From Treponema sp. (lineage in GTDB: Bacteria > Spirochaetota > Spirochaetia > Treponematales > Treponemataceae): a stretch of 64,000 bases of DNA. The DNA is taken from contig JAFXSM010000024.1 of the NCBI GenBank assembly GCA_017525605.1, positions 62,001-126,000 of the forward strand, given 5' to 3'. The position numbers and the translations under genes are program-made. Positions 15,126 through 24,030 of the stretch are shown here, in pieces. The first letter of the stretch is position 1. Each line of letters starts with the position of its first letter. The notes beneath the pieces are model-generated. The model did no database searches, was not told where the DNA came from, and saw only the letters and a program-made list of their open reading frames with translations.

Positions 15126-17537
15126 ATGAAATTCGGTTTTTTTGACGACGAATCACGGGAATATGTAATCACGCGACCTGACACTCCGGCTCCGTGGGCG
15201 AATTATCTTGGCTCGCCAGAGTACGGTGCGCTCATCTCGAACAACGCAGGCGGATACAGTTTTGCAAAATCGGGCGCGAACGGCCGCCTTCTTCGCTACG
15301 TTTTCAACAACTTTGACCAGCCGGGACGATACATCTATATCCGCGACAACGAAAGCAAGGATTTTTGGTCGGCATCTTGGCAGCCGGTCGCAAAACCGCT
15401 CGACGAATACAAAAGCGAGTGCCGCCACGGAACTGCATACACAAGAATGAGTGCCGACTATTCGGGAATCCATTCGGAAGCACTCTATTACGTTCCGCTC
15501 GACGCATCGTATGAAGTCTGGAATCTCAAGCTGAAGAACACGGGCGACAAGACGAGAAAGCTCACTCTGACAGGTTACGCAGAATTCACGAACAATTCGA
15601 ATTACGAGCAGGACCAGGTGAACTTGCAGTATTCGCTTTTCATCGGACGAACTTACTTTGACAAGAACAGGGTTGTCCATCAGGTTCACGGAAACCTTGC
15701 CGACGTTGAAAAATCAAAGCCGGTTGACAACAAAATCGTAACTGAAAGATTCTTGGGGCTTGCAGGAAGCGAAGTCTCGTCTTACTGCGGCGACAAAGAA
15801 GAATTCCTTGGCGCATACAGAAATTACGCGAACCCGGTCGGAGTCGAGTCCGGCGATTTGGGAAATCATCTTTCGTACAATGAAAATTCATGCGGCGCAG
15901 TCTCAACTGTTGTAGAGCTCAAGGCTGGCGAAGAAAAATTGGTTGCGTTCATCGTCGGAATGAAATACACGGAAGAGGCGGAGAAAATCATCGCAAAATA
16001 CGCTGATGTCGATTCTGTCTGCCAGAAAGAACTCGCTGAGCTTAAATCATGGTGGCACGGAAAATTCGCGAATTTCCAGGTCAACACTCCGAGCAAAGAA
16101 TTCAACACGATGATAAACACATGGAACGCATACAACTGCTTCATGACGTTCATCTGGTCTCGCGCGGCTTCGTTCATCTACTGCGGTCTTAGAAACGGCT
16201 ACGGCTACCGCGACACAGTTCAGGATATTCAGGGTGTCATTCACCTTGCGCCTGAAATGGCAGTCGAAAAAATCCGTTTCATGCTCTCCGCGCAGGTCGA
16301 TAACGGCGGCGGACTTCCGCTTGTCAAATTCACGCACAACGCAGGCCACGAGGATACCCCGGACGATGCAAGCTACGTCAAGGAGACAGGACACCCGGCA
16401 TACCGCGCTGACGACGCGCTCTGGCTTTTCCCGACCGTGTTCAAATACATCTCCGAGACTGGAAATCTTTCTTTCATCGACGAAGTTATTCCTTTCGCGA
16501 ACAAAGATTCGGGCACTGTCTACGAGCATTTGAAGCGTGCAATCAACTTCTCAATGGAGCGTCTCGGACCTCACGGACTTCCGGCAGGTCTCTACGCCGA
16601 CTGGAACGACTGCCTCCGCCTCGGAAAGAACGGCGAGTCAAGCTTCGTCGCATTCCAGTACTACTATGCGATGAGCGTAATCAAGCATTTCGCAGAATAT
16701 AAAAAGGACAGCGAATATCTTTCTTTCATCGAGAAAAAACAGTCTGAATTCAAAAAACTCCTCGGCGACCTTTGCTGGAACGAGGACAGATTCATCCGCG
16801 GCTTTACGGAAGCTGGCGAGACAATCGGAAAGAAGGGTGACCCAGAAGCGAATATGTGGCTCAACCCGCAGAGCTGGTCGGTCATCTCGGGCTTCGCGTC
16901 AAAAGAGCAGGCTGAAAAGGCACTCGATTCAGTCAACCGCCAGCTCAACACCGAATACGGAGCAGTTCTGATGGACCCACCGTATCATTCACACGCGTTC
17001 GACGGTGCGCTTGCAGTAATCTACAATGCAGGCGTAAAAGAGAATTCCGGTATCTTCTCTCAGAGCCAGGGCTGGATTATCCTTGCTGAATCTTTGAGCG
17101 GACACGGAAACCGTGCTTTCCAGTACTTCATCGAAAATGCTCCGTCAGCGCAGAACGAGCGAGCTGAAATCAGAAAGCTTGAGCCTTACTGCTACGGACA
17201 GTTCACGGAAGGAAAATCAAGTCCGCACTTCGGCCGCTCTCACGTCCACTGGCTCACAGGAACTGCTTCCACCGTTATGGTCGGCTGCGTTGAAGGAATC
17301 CTCGGAATGCGCCCTGACTTCGGCGGACTCCGCGTTGCTCCTTCGATTCCGTCTGATTGGAAAGGATTCACAATCGAAAAGACATTCCGCGGAAAGAAGC
17401 TCAAGATTTCCGTCGAAAACCCGAACGGAAAGGAAAGCGGCTTCAGCGAATTCTACGTCAACGGCGAGAAACTAAGCGACAACTACGTTCCAGAAAGCAA
17501 GCTCACAGCAACGACAGAAATCAAGCTTGTGATGTAG
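15126..17537 (+). CDS. GH94 disaccharide phosphorylase (cellobiose/chitobiose phosphorylase family)
   Basis: An 803-residue cytoplasmic enzyme without a signal peptide that would phosphorolyse a beta-linked disaccharide to a sugar 1-phosphate and a free sugar. The N-terminus (MKFGFFDDESREYVITRPDT, then PAPWANYLG) matches cellobiose and N,N'-diacetylchitobiose phosphorylases. The catalytic Asp lies in the ADWNDC motif (residues 491-496), and PYCYGQF and HWLTGTAS are typical C-terminal signatures. The central acceptor-site region (GLRNGYGYRDTVQDIQGVIH and the following insert) differs from both reference types as I recall them, so the acceptor is unassigned. Given the glucanases upstream, cellobiose or laminaribiose is most likely. 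AAAGGAGA precedes the ATG. Confidence 0.9.
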   Translation: MKFGFFDDESREYVITRPDTPAPWANYLGSPEYGALISNNAGGYSFAKSGANGRLLRYVFNNFDQPGRYIYIRDNESKDFWSASWQPVAKPLDEYKSECRHGTAYTRMSADYSGIHSEALYYVPLDASYEVWNLKLKNTGDKTRKLTLTGYAEFTNNSNYEQDQVNLQYSLFIGRTYFDKNRVVHQVHGNLADVEKSKPVDNKIVTERFLGLAGSEVSSYCGDKEEFLGAYRNYANPVGVESGDLGNHLSYNENSCGAVSTVVELKAGEEKLVAFIVGMKYTEEAEKIIAKYADVDSVCQKELAELKSWWHGKFANFQVNTPSKEFNTMINTWNAYNCFMTFIWSRAASFIYCGLRNGYGYRDTVQDIQGVIHLAPEMAVEKIRFMLSAQVDNGGGLPLVKFTHNAGHEDTPDDASYVKETGHPAYRADDALWLFPTVFKYISETGNLSFIDEVIPFANKDSGTVYEHLKRAINFSMERLGPHGLPAGLYADWNDCLRLGKNGESSFVAFQYYYAMSVIKHFAEYKKDSEYLSFIEKKQSEFKKLLGDLCWNEDRFIRGFTEAGETIGKKGDPEANMWLNPQSWSVISGFASKEQAEKALDSVNRQLNTEYGAVLMDPPYHSHAFDGALAVIYNAGVKENSGIFSQSQGWIILAESLSGHGNRAFQYFIENAPSAQNERAEIRKLEPYCYGQFTEGKSSPHFGRSHVHWLTGTASTVMVGCVEGILGMRPDFGGLRVAPSIPSDWKGFTIEKTFRGKKLKISVENPNGKESGFSEFYVNGEKLSDNYVPESKLTATTEIKLVM

Positions 17538-17569
17538 AAAGTGGAAAGCTGAAAACTGAAAACTGCGAG

Positions 17570-17615
17570 TTGCCATGCGGATTTGATTTTTTCGGATTCG
17601 CATGGCAATTTTTTT
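17570..17615 (+). terminator. Intrinsic terminator closing the beta-glucan block
   Basis: TTGCCATGCG (17570-17579) pairs with CGCATGGCAA (17599-17608), followed by seven T residues. A strong terminator just after the GH94 gene. Confidence 0.9.
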
Positions 17616-17695
17616 GTGGGAGATTTAGCGGAAATTAGGGGAAATTAGAGGGAATTTCCTCTATTTTTCTCAGGTTGCTGATGATGAAATTTTCC

Positions 17696-17724
17696 TTGAC
17701 AAGTGATAATTAGTTTATTACTTT
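17696..17724 (+). promoter_or_regulatory. Possible promoter of the DUF3737 gene
   Basis: A perfect TTGACA (17696-17701) is followed after 17 bases by TACTTT, a weak -10. About 110 bases separate it from the start at 17831. The region 17616-17830 otherwise shows only AT-rich DNA. Confidence 0.4.
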
Positions 17725-17830
17725 ACTGTATTAATAACGTTGCGTTACTTAAAATGCTGAATCTGTGACGGAAATTCGCTGTGGCAGAGAATGCATTTGC
17801 TAATTCATACACACAAAAAGGAAAAAAATC

Positions 17831-18697
17831 ATGCAGACAATCGAAAAGAGACAGTTTGATGAAGAGAGGGCTTTGTACGGCCAGGAAAATATCGAGGTTG
17901 TGGACTGCCGTTTTGACGGGCCGGCAGACGGAGAGTCCGCACTCAAGGAAACGAAGGATATATTAGTCCGCTCTTCGTTTTTCAATTTGCGCTATCCGCT
18001 TTGGCATGTTTCGGGCGGAACTGTTTCCGATTCGGTTTTCACGGAGAATTCGAGGGCGGCTCTCTGGTACTGCAACGGCGTGACAATCGACTCTTCAAAG
18101 CTTGGCGGAATCAAGGCGCTCCGAGAATGCGAGAACATCACGTTGAAAAATTCATCCGCGAATTCGACCGAATTCATCTGGAAATGCAAAAATCTCAGAA
18201 TCGAAAACGTGCATATCGAGCAGTCGGAATATCCTTTCTTTGAGGTGGACGGCGCGAAAATCAGCAATCTTTCGATGAAGGGAAAATATTCGTTCCAGTA
18301 TTGCAGCGACATTGAGATTTGCAATTCTGAACTGGACACGAAAGATGCGTTCTGGCATTCGAAGAACGTCACCGTGCGCGACAGCGTAATCAACGGCGAA
18401 TATCTCGGCTGGTATTCCGAGAATCTCACCCTCATAAATTGCAGGATTGTCGGGACTCAGCCGTTCTGCTATTGCAAGAATCTCGTCATCGAAAACTGCA
18501 CAATGGAAAAATGCGACCTTTCGTTCGAGCGTAGCACCGTGAGCGCAAATGTAATCGGAAAAATCGACAGCGTGAAGAATCCGCTTTCGGGCAGAATCGA
18601 ATCTGACGAAATCGGAGATATTATAATAGAAGAAAACGTTGTGGATTCTTCAAAGACGGAAATCATCTGCAGGAATCGCCTTCAGAAACTCGCATGA
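17831..18697 (+). CDS. DUF3737 family protein
   Basis: A 288-residue protein whose whole length is built of short repeats of the form (N/D)(L/I)x(I/L)(x)N(C/S)xI, such as KNLRIENVHIEQSE, KNVTVRDSVINGE and KNLVIENCTMEKC, which predict a right-handed beta-helix. The pattern, including WHVSGGTVSDSVF and the WYC/FQYC ladder residues, matches the DUF3737 family of unknown function. There is no signal peptide, so it is cytoplasmic. AAAGGA lies upstream of the ATG. The next gene starts 15 bases after the stop, suggesting co-transcription. Confidence 0.85.
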   Translation: MQTIEKRQFDEERALYGQENIEVVDCRFDGPADGESALKETKDILVRSSFFNLRYPLWHVSGGTVSDSVFTENSRAALWYCNGVTIDSSKLGGIKALRECENITLKNSSANSTEFIWKCKNLRIENVHIEQSEYPFFEVDGAKISNLSMKGKYSFQYCSDIEICNSELDTKDAFWHSKNVTVRDSVINGEYLGWYSENLTLINCRIVGTQPFCYCKNLVIENCTMEKCDLSFERSTVSANVIGKIDSVKNPLSGRIESDEIGDIIIEENVVDSSKTEIICRNRLQKLA

Positions 18698-18712
18698 GAA
18701 GGGCAGTGTGAA

Positions 18713-19792
18713 GTGAAAAAATCAGTCGTCATTGTTTTGGTTTCAGTTGTCTCTTTTGTTTTTTCGCTTGCGTCGTGCACGTCGGCTGAAAATATTGAGG
18801 ATTACAAAATGCGCTCTTCGAATTTTGACGGGAAGAAATTCCACAACGAAAATGATTTTGAGATGATGGTGAAAGTTCCGAAAGGTGCTGAAACCGGCGT
18901 GATTTCTGAAAAAGGAACAGTGCCGGAAGATGAAATTCCTGTTGCGGCACCGGATTTTTCTGCCGATTCGTCGGGCGATGCTTTTTTCACATGGTTCGGT
19001 CACTCGTCGCTCCTGATTCAGATTGACAAGAAAAACATTTTGTTCGACCCCGTTTTCTCAAAAAGGACTTCGCCAGTGAGTTTTGCAGGTCCGAAAAGAT
19101 TCAGCAAAATCCCGTGCAGCGTTGAGGATCTTCCCGAAATCGACATTCTCGTCGTTTCGCACGACCACTACGACCACCTCGACAAATCGACGATAAAAAA
19201 GCTCGATTCCAAAGTGAAAAAATACATCGTTCCGCTCGGCGTTGAAAAATGGCTTTTGAAATTCGGCGTGGATGGCGAAAAGATTCAGAACATGGCGTGG
19301 TGGGAAGAAACGTCCCTCGACGGAATCACAATCGGCTGCGTTCCGTCGAAGCATTTTTCCGGGCGGATGCTAATCGACAATTTTTCGACTCTCTGGGCTT
19401 CGTGGGTGATTGTCGCAGGCGAGACGAAAATTTTTGAGTGCGCGGATTCCGGTTTTGATTCTCACTTCGAGAAAATCCATGAAAAATACGGCGACTTTGA
19501 CATGGCGTTCATGGAAGGCGCACAGTACGACCTTCGCTGGCCAAGCGTCCACATGACTCCTGAGCAGTCCTTCGACGCCGCACGGACTCTCGGCGCGAAA
19601 ATCGTCTTTCCGATTCACTGGGGCGCGTTCCGCCTTGCAAATCATCCGTGGGACGACAGCGTTGTTCGCATCGTGAAAAAAGCGGAGGAAGACTCTGCAA
19701 ATGTCAGAATCATAACGCCGCTTATCGGTCAGACAGTCCCACTTTCAAAAATCGAAGATTACCAGACTCGCTGGTACGAAAATGTAAAATAG
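18713..19792 (+). CDS. Lipoprotein metallo-beta-lactamase-fold hydrolase (NAPE-PLD/UlaG-like)
   Basis: A 359-residue metal-dependent hydrolase. A GTG start at 18713 gives a lipoprotein signal with lipobox LASC. The fold starts at FTWFGHSSLLIQIDKKNILF, the metal site is SHDHYDHLD, and later ligands lie in SKHFSGR, ADSGFD and FPIHWGAF. The GHSSLLI and RTSPVSFAGPKRF segments are typical of the NAPE-phospholipase D-like branch of the superfamily. The substrate cannot be told; a phosphodiester or lactone is possible. AAGGG stands 10 bases before the GTG. Anchoring to the membrane is unusual for the fold and suggests an exported enzyme. Confidence 0.85.
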   Translation: MKKSVVIVLVSVVSFVFSLASCTSAENIEDYKMRSSNFDGKKFHNENDFEMMVKVPKGAETGVISEKGTVPEDEIPVAAPDFSADSSGDAFFTWFGHSSLLIQIDKKNILFDPVFSKRTSPVSFAGPKRFSKIPCSVEDLPEIDILVVSHDHYDHLDKSTIKKLDSKVKKYIVPLGVEKWLLKFGVDGEKIQNMAWWEETSLDGITIGCVPSKHFSGRMLIDNFSTLWASWVIVAGETKIFECADSGFDSHFEKIHEKYGDFDMAFMEGAQYDLRWPSVHMTPEQSFDAARTLGAKIVFPIHWGAFRLANHPWDDSVVRIVKKAEEDSANVRIITPLIGQTVPLSKIEDYQTRWYENVK

Positions 19793-19810
19793 GGAAGCGC
19801 AATTTTCAGA

Positions 19811-19868
19811 AACGCCGTCCGATTGCGAAGTGCAAGTGCAATTCAAATCGGACGGCGTTTTTATTTTT
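19811..19868. terminator. Bidirectional terminator between convergent genes
   Basis: AACGCCGTCCGATT (19811-19824) pairs with AATCGGACGGCGTT (19846-19859), with a T-rich tract on the plus side. It lies between the hydrolase gene and the convergent DUF2798 gene. Confidence 0.85.
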
Positions 19869-19873
19869 TTTGT

Positions 19874-20350
19874 TTATCTTTCTTGTTTTGCTGCTTTCAT
19901 CAATAGTCCGAAGACTGCGCGGATGACGGGACCCGCTATCAGAAGCTGCCAGAATGCCGCCATCGGGTAATTGAATGCTGTTGTCTGAAGCCAGATTGAG
20001 ACTGTCTCTTTCTGGAATCCGCCTTTGAAAAGAAGCGTTGCGGCAAGGCTCATGAGCGGGCACATCAGCCAGACGGAGCAGACTGAAATCGAAAGCACTA
20101 TGAAAACAGGATTCGTAGATTTTACGTCGAATTTTGAGAATGTGATTTTCTTTGCGATTGGTCCGACGATGAAAAAATCAATTACGAAAGCAATAGGTGC
20201 CATAATCGGCAATTCATGGAAGGCGAGAAGAAAAACTGAATTTGAAAGTCCGCCTGTCGCGAGCGCAATGTTGTAGCAAATCATTGCGTAAACCATAACG
20301 AATACCATCAGAATGGTGAAAAGAATTTCCTGACCCAAAGATTTTGGCAT
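19874..20350 (-). CDS. DUF2798 family membrane protein
   Basis: A 158-residue protein with four predicted membrane segments. The characteristic pairing of a first helix ending YAMICYNIAL with a second region LAFHELPIMAPIAFVIDFF, repeated loosely in the C-terminal half, matches the DUF2798 family of unknown function. The start at 20350 is preferred because GGAG lies 6 bases upstream; a start four codons earlier would put that site inside the gene. No transport motif is visible. It stands alone on the minus strand between two terminators. Confidence 0.8.
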   Translation of the reverse strand: MPKSLGQEILFTILMVFVMVYAMICYNIALATGGLSNSVFLLAFHELPIMAPIAFVIDFFIVGPIAKKITFSKFDVKSTNPVFIVLSISVCSVWLMCPLMSLAATLLFKGGFQKETVSIWLQTTAFNYPMAAFWQLLIAGPVIRAVFGLLMKAAKQER

Positions 20351-20542
20351 TTGAAACTCCATGATGTAAAAAAAGTGATTGCATTAAAACTGCGCAAAGA
20401 CCTCGCGCATGAGCATAGAAAGGTGCGGAAGAAAAATCCGCTTCTTAATAAGATTAGGCAATCTTTTGAAAAAGTGGAGTTATGCTATCAGATTTTGAAA
20501 GTTTGTGTAAGCGGTTTTTATTCTTCTAAATTATAAAAAAAG

Positions 20543-20570
20543 TTGTTTTCTTAAAAAAATATGATAAAAT
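20543..20570 (+). promoter_or_regulatory. Promoter of the secreted beta-helix gene
   Basis: TTGTTT (20543-20548), a 16-base spacer and TAAAAT (20565-20570). The leader then contains a GGCAG...CTGCC hairpin (about 20592-20611) just before the TTGAGGAG ribosome site. Confidence 0.5.
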
Positions 20571-20624
20571 TCTGTTTATAACTTTAAAAAAAGGCAGGCG
20601 AGAATTCTGCCTTGAGGAGAACCT

Positions 20625-21923
20625 ATGAAAAAAGTTATAGCTGCAGCTGTTGTTTCGCTCTCAATGCTTTTGCCGGCATTGGCGACGACATGGTACGTCT
20701 CTCCGAACGGAAAGAAGAAGAACGAAGGAAACACTCCTGATGCGCCGCTGAAGGCAATCTGGAATGCTGTCGAAAAAGCCGCTCCTGGCGACAAGATTTA
20801 CGTTGCCGCGGGAAACTACACGGGAAAAGCCGCTTGCGGATTCATTCAGATTGACAAGCCGCTTGAGATTTACGGCGGATATTCTGCCGACTTCAAGACC
20901 AGGGACATCGCAAAGAACCTGACGACTATCAAGCCTTCAATCGAGATGAACAAGACACCGCCGAAAAACGGAACTGTCGAATTCCAGATTGACGCTGCAA
21001 AATCGGTGACTGTCTTTGACGGATTCGTAATCGACCACAGCGACGTGAACGCTTACCACGACAAGGAAGGAAAGCCGGAGGGACTTGAAACAGGAATGTG
21101 GCTTGAGCCTCCTTCAAAAGGAAAATATCCTTGCGCGTCTCTCAAAAAATATCAGATTTACGGAAACACGACAGGAACTCTCACGATTTCGAACTGCCTG
21201 TTCCTTAACGGCTCGTTCTACGCAATCAACATCAACCATCTCGAAGGCACGGTCAACATCAAGAACAACGTAATCTTCAACAGCCGAATGCTCGCCTGCA
21301 ACGTCTCTTCACGAAGCGGAAAGGCGTTCGCAACAAAGCTCAACTTCGAGTACAACACCGTCCTGTTCACCTGGAGCCGCACGAAGGACTTCGGCGACAT
21401 GGGCTACGGTGTCCGCGCTCTTCCGAAAGTTGACGCAAACATCAGCAACAACATTCTTGGCTTGAGCGTGATGTCCGGCTTTGACGACAGCATGAACAAC
21501 CGCAAGAACGAAGGAAAAGTCGCGCTCAACAACAATGCGTTCTTCCTGAACAAAAAAGGCGACGTTAGCTGGACTGTAAGCCCTGCCGTGAAATATCTCA
21601 AAGTTGAGGCTGACGAATTCGAGGATTTCGAGGACGTTGACGGAATCGAAAGCTGCGAGAACAACGTTTCATTGAAGGACACGTCAGTTTTCAAAGGCAT
21701 AATCGACCCTGTTTATCTTGAGGCGTTCCTTTCCGCTTCGTACACGGAATCCGCGGACTTTGACCCGAACTCAGAGGCGAACCAGCTCCGTGCCGCGCTC
21801 GGCATGAACAAGCAGGGCTCTCTGAAATCAAAAGTTACGATGTACGCGAACAAATATCCGTTCTCGGAGAATCTGTTCAAACTCTTCGGAGCTGTAAAAG
21901 GCGTCGGAGCACAGTCATTCTGA
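20625..21923 (+). CDS. Secreted right-handed beta-helix protein
   Basis: A 432-residue exported protein with a signal peptide of about 21 residues (ALA cleavage). TTWYVSPNGKKKNEGNTPDA followed by PLKAIWNAVEKAAPGDKIYV is the typical entry of DUF1565/pectate-lyase-like beta-helix proteins, and turns such as GTLTISNCLFLNGSFYAI and GTVNIKNNVIFNSRML form the helix ladder. No lyase or hydrolase catalytic motif could be identified, so it may bind or cut an acidic polysaccharide, or be structural. AGGAG lies upstream of the ATG, and a strong terminator follows the gene, so it is monocistronic. Confidence 0.75.
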   Translation: MKKVIAAAVVSLSMLLPALATTWYVSPNGKKKNEGNTPDAPLKAIWNAVEKAAPGDKIYVAAGNYTGKAACGFIQIDKPLEIYGGYSADFKTRDIAKNLTTIKPSIEMNKTPPKNGTVEFQIDAAKSVTVFDGFVIDHSDVNAYHDKEGKPEGLETGMWLEPPSKGKYPCASLKKYQIYGNTTGTLTISNCLFLNGSFYAININHLEGTVNIKNNVIFNSRMLACNVSSRSGKAFATKLNFEYNTVLFTWSRTKDFGDMGYGVRALPKVDANISNNILGLSVMSGFDDSMNNRKNEGKVALNNNAFFLNKKGDVSWTVSPAVKYLKVEADEFEDFEDVDGIESCENNVSLKDTSVFKGIIDPVYLEAFLSASYTESADFDPNSEANQLRAALGMNKQGSLKSKVTMYANKYPFSENLFKLFGAVKGVGAQSF

Positions 21924-21957
21924 TGAAACGATGCAGGTGAAGTTAACCTGACGATGT

Positions 21958-21988
21958 AAGCCCTCGAAAGTTTTTCGGGGGCTTTTTT
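21958..21988 (+). terminator. Intrinsic terminator after the beta-helix gene
   Basis: AAGCCCTCGAAAG pairs with the CGGGGGCTT arm around a T-rich loop and is followed by a T tract. Confidence 0.8.
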
Positions 21989-22009
21989 GTTCAACGTGAC
22001 TCTATTCCT

Positions 22010-22369
22010 TTATTCCTTATGCTCTCCGTGGTGATGCTCGCACTTTGCGGCGAAGTTCGGCTGCAGCTCGCCTTTTGCGAAAATCTCTGCGGCTTCGTCT
22101 GCGCTGCCTGTGATTCCCGGGTATTCCTTCAGACCTGCGGCTGCGATTGCGTCGATTGCGCCTTGTCCGCGGTTGCCGAGAATCAGAGCTTCAACTCCGA
22201 GGCTTTTCAGGTATGGCGGAAGCGCGTGGTGGCCGTTGCCGCCGTTGTCGATTACTTCGGAAGAGACGATTTTGCCGTCCTCGATTTCGTAAATCTTGAA
22301 ATGCTGTGTTTTTCCGAAATGCTGGAAAACGTTTCCAGTTTCTTTTTCATAAGTTGCTGCGATTTTCAT
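22010..22369 (-). CDS. NifX/NifB-associated dinitrogenase cofactor domain protein
   Basis: A 119-residue protein of the dinitrogenase iron-molybdenum cofactor biosynthesis fold. The segments MKIAATYEKETGNVFQHFGK, FKIYEIEDGKI, GHHALPPYLKSLGVEALILG and GAIDAIAAAGLK match this ribonuclease-H-like family. Many members occur in anaerobes without nitrogenase; no nif genes are visible here. The C-terminus CEHHHGEHKE is rich in His, which could bind a metal. It starts 5 bases after the AAA/PD-(D/E)XK gene, with AAGGAG at that gene's end, so translation may be coupled. The function is unknown. Confidence 0.85.
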   Translation of the reverse strand: MKIAATYEKETGNVFQHFGKTQHFKIYEIEDGKIVSSEVIDNGGNGHHALPPYLKSLGVEALILGNRGQGAIDAIAAAGLKEYPGITGSADEAAEIFAKGELQPNFAAKCEHHHGEHKE

Positions 22370-22374
22370 TTTGT

Positions 22375-23952
22375 TTACTCCTTAATGAACTGCTCTATTT
22401 TGCAGGTGTGTGTTTTTTTGTTTTCGTCGTAGTTTATGCCGACGAAAAGCAAATTTCCAGAATATTGAGCGAGAGAGTCGAAATATTTTTTTTCTTTGAT
22501 TTGATTCAATGCGCTTTCGGTCGAGTCGTTGCGTTTCAGCTCGATAATCATCGCGGGAATGTTCGGCACATACGGAATGAAAACAACATCGGCAAATCCT
22601 TTTCCAGTCGTCATTTCCTTGACAATCGTGTATTTGTTGAGCGCGTAGATGAACGACAGGTAAATTGCCGATTGGAGCGCATCCTCGTTGTTGTAGCTTC
22701 TGTTCGATGTGACGTGGATATGGCTCATGTCGAGAGATTCCGCAACTGCTTTCCCGTTCCCTTTCAATGTCTCCGAAAGAAGTTCTTTCGATGCTTTGAT
22801 GATTTTGTCCGTAACTTTGTATTCGTCAACAACGGAAACGGCCCTTTGCCATTCTTCCAAAACCTCTTTGTTGGGAATGCGGCATTTTTTCTCTTCCCTG
22901 TCGTAATCAAGATAGCCCAAGTGAATGAGGTAAGTGAAAATGTCGTCTTTTGAAATGAACTCCGTCATCGTGTTCATGTACATGAAAACATCGATGTCAA
23001 TGCTTTCTCCCGCAATCATTTTGATAACGTCGTCTTTCGTGCCGTCGAAGTTCTGCTTTATGCGGTCGGAAATGACTGCGTAAGTTGAAGTTTTGCTCCA
23101 GTAGCTTGAGAAACTTTCGTCTTCAATCGACATAATCACGGATTCAGGATTGTAAATCTCGAATCCTCTCTGTTTGTAGCCGTCGTACCACCGCTTCATC
23201 TCCGAAAAATCAACGTTGTACTTTTCGCAAAGTTCCTGCACTTCGCCTGATGTGAACCCGATAAACTCCGCAAGTTTTCCTGCGTCCAGAATCGTGTATT
23301 CGCGGAAGTTGTTGAGCTTGGATTGCACTCTGTCGCGTATCACTGGCAGAATCCCCGTGATGTACGCAAGCGAAATCGCCGGGCGGAGCGTGTCGCTCTT
23401 GAAAAGTCCGTTCAAAAATCCCAGATATTCTGAAAAGAGCTTTTCGCTCACGTTTTCTCGGACAAGCACGTCGTATTCGTCAATTATGACAACGAATTTT
23501 TCATTTTTCTGGGCGTATGCTTTTAGAATGCTGTTGCCGACAGATTCTCTCTGTGTAAAATCAATGTCGGGGAACTGCTCTCGGAATTCGTTTACGATTT
23601 TGTCCTGCATATTTTCAAGAAGCTTGTCTTTGTCGCGTTCGTTCTGATATTCGCTGTTCATGTCGATTTTGATGACGTTCAGCTTGTTCAGGTTGCTCTC
23701 AAAACTCTCGTCGCGGCCAATCTTGAAATGCGAAAAAAGTTCGCGCGAGTCGCATCCTTTTGAAAAATACGCCGAAAGCATATTTCCCGCGAAAGTCTTT
23801 CCGAACCTGCGCGGGCGCGAAACGCAGATATATTTATTTGATGTTTGCATTATCGAGTTGATAGCCCTAATCATCATCGTTTTGTCAACATAGATGTCGC
23901 GCTTTGTGATTTCTTTGAAGTTGTCGTTGTTCGGATTCAGATAGATGCCCAT
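22375..23952 (-). CDS. AAA-ATPase-like / PD-(D/E)XK nuclease-like protein
   Basis: A 525-residue protein with an N-terminal AAA-ATPase-like domain (P-loop SRPRRFGKT, Walker B VVIIDEYD) and a C-terminal PD-(D/E)XK-type domain (GFADVVF...AMIIELKRN), the usual architecture of a large family expanded in Treponema and Bacteroidales. Its role is unknown; defence or mobile-element links have been proposed. The start at 23952 is chosen because AAGGGG lies 7 bases upstream and the conserved IYLNPNNDNFKEI segment begins there. A TATAAT box is at 23975-23980 on the minus strand. Confidence 0.88.
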   Translation of the reverse strand: MGIYLNPNNDNFKEITKRDIYVDKTMMIRAINSIMQTSNKYICVSRPRRFGKTFAGNMLSAYFSKGCDSRELFSHFKIGRDESFESNLNKLNVIKIDMNSEYQNERDKDKLLENMQDKIVNEFREQFPDIDFTQRESVGNSILKAYAQKNEKFVVIIDEYDVLVRENVSEKLFSEYLGFLNGLFKSDTLRPAISLAYITGILPVIRDRVQSKLNNFREYTILDAGKLAEFIGFTSGEVQELCEKYNVDFSEMKRWYDGYKQRGFEIYNPESVIMSIEDESFSSYWSKTSTYAVISDRIKQNFDGTKDDVIKMIAGESIDIDVFMYMNTMTEFISKDDIFTYLIHLGYLDYDREEKKCRIPNKEVLEEWQRAVSVVDEYKVTDKIIKASKELLSETLKGNGKAVAESLDMSHIHVTSNRSYNNEDALQSAIYLSFIYALNKYTIVKEMTTGKGFADVVFIPYVPNIPAMIIELKRNDSTESALNQIKEKKYFDSLAQYSGNLLFVGINYDENKKTHTCKIEQFIKE

Positions 23953-23974
23953 AAATTCGCCCCTTTCCGTTTTT

Positions 23975-23980
23975 ATTATA
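23975..23980 (-). promoter_or_regulatory. -10 box of the AAA/PD-(D/E)XK gene
   Basis: TATAAT on the minus strand, 22 bases upstream of the ATG, leaving room for an ordinary leader with the AAGGGG ribosome site. The -35 is weak (TTGAAT is 20 bases away). Confidence 0.55.
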
Positions 23981-24016
23981 CCGCATTCGTGATGGTGAAA
24001 ATTCAATTTTTTTCGT

Positions 24017-24022
24017 TATAAT
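24017..24022 (+). promoter_or_regulatory. -10 box 8 nt before the ATG (leaderless candidate)
   Basis: TATAAT, then CTATTTCT, then the ATG at 24031. Transcription would start at or next to the ATG. There is no Shine-Dalgarno sequence. Confidence 0.6.
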
Positions 24023-24030
24023 CTATTTCT

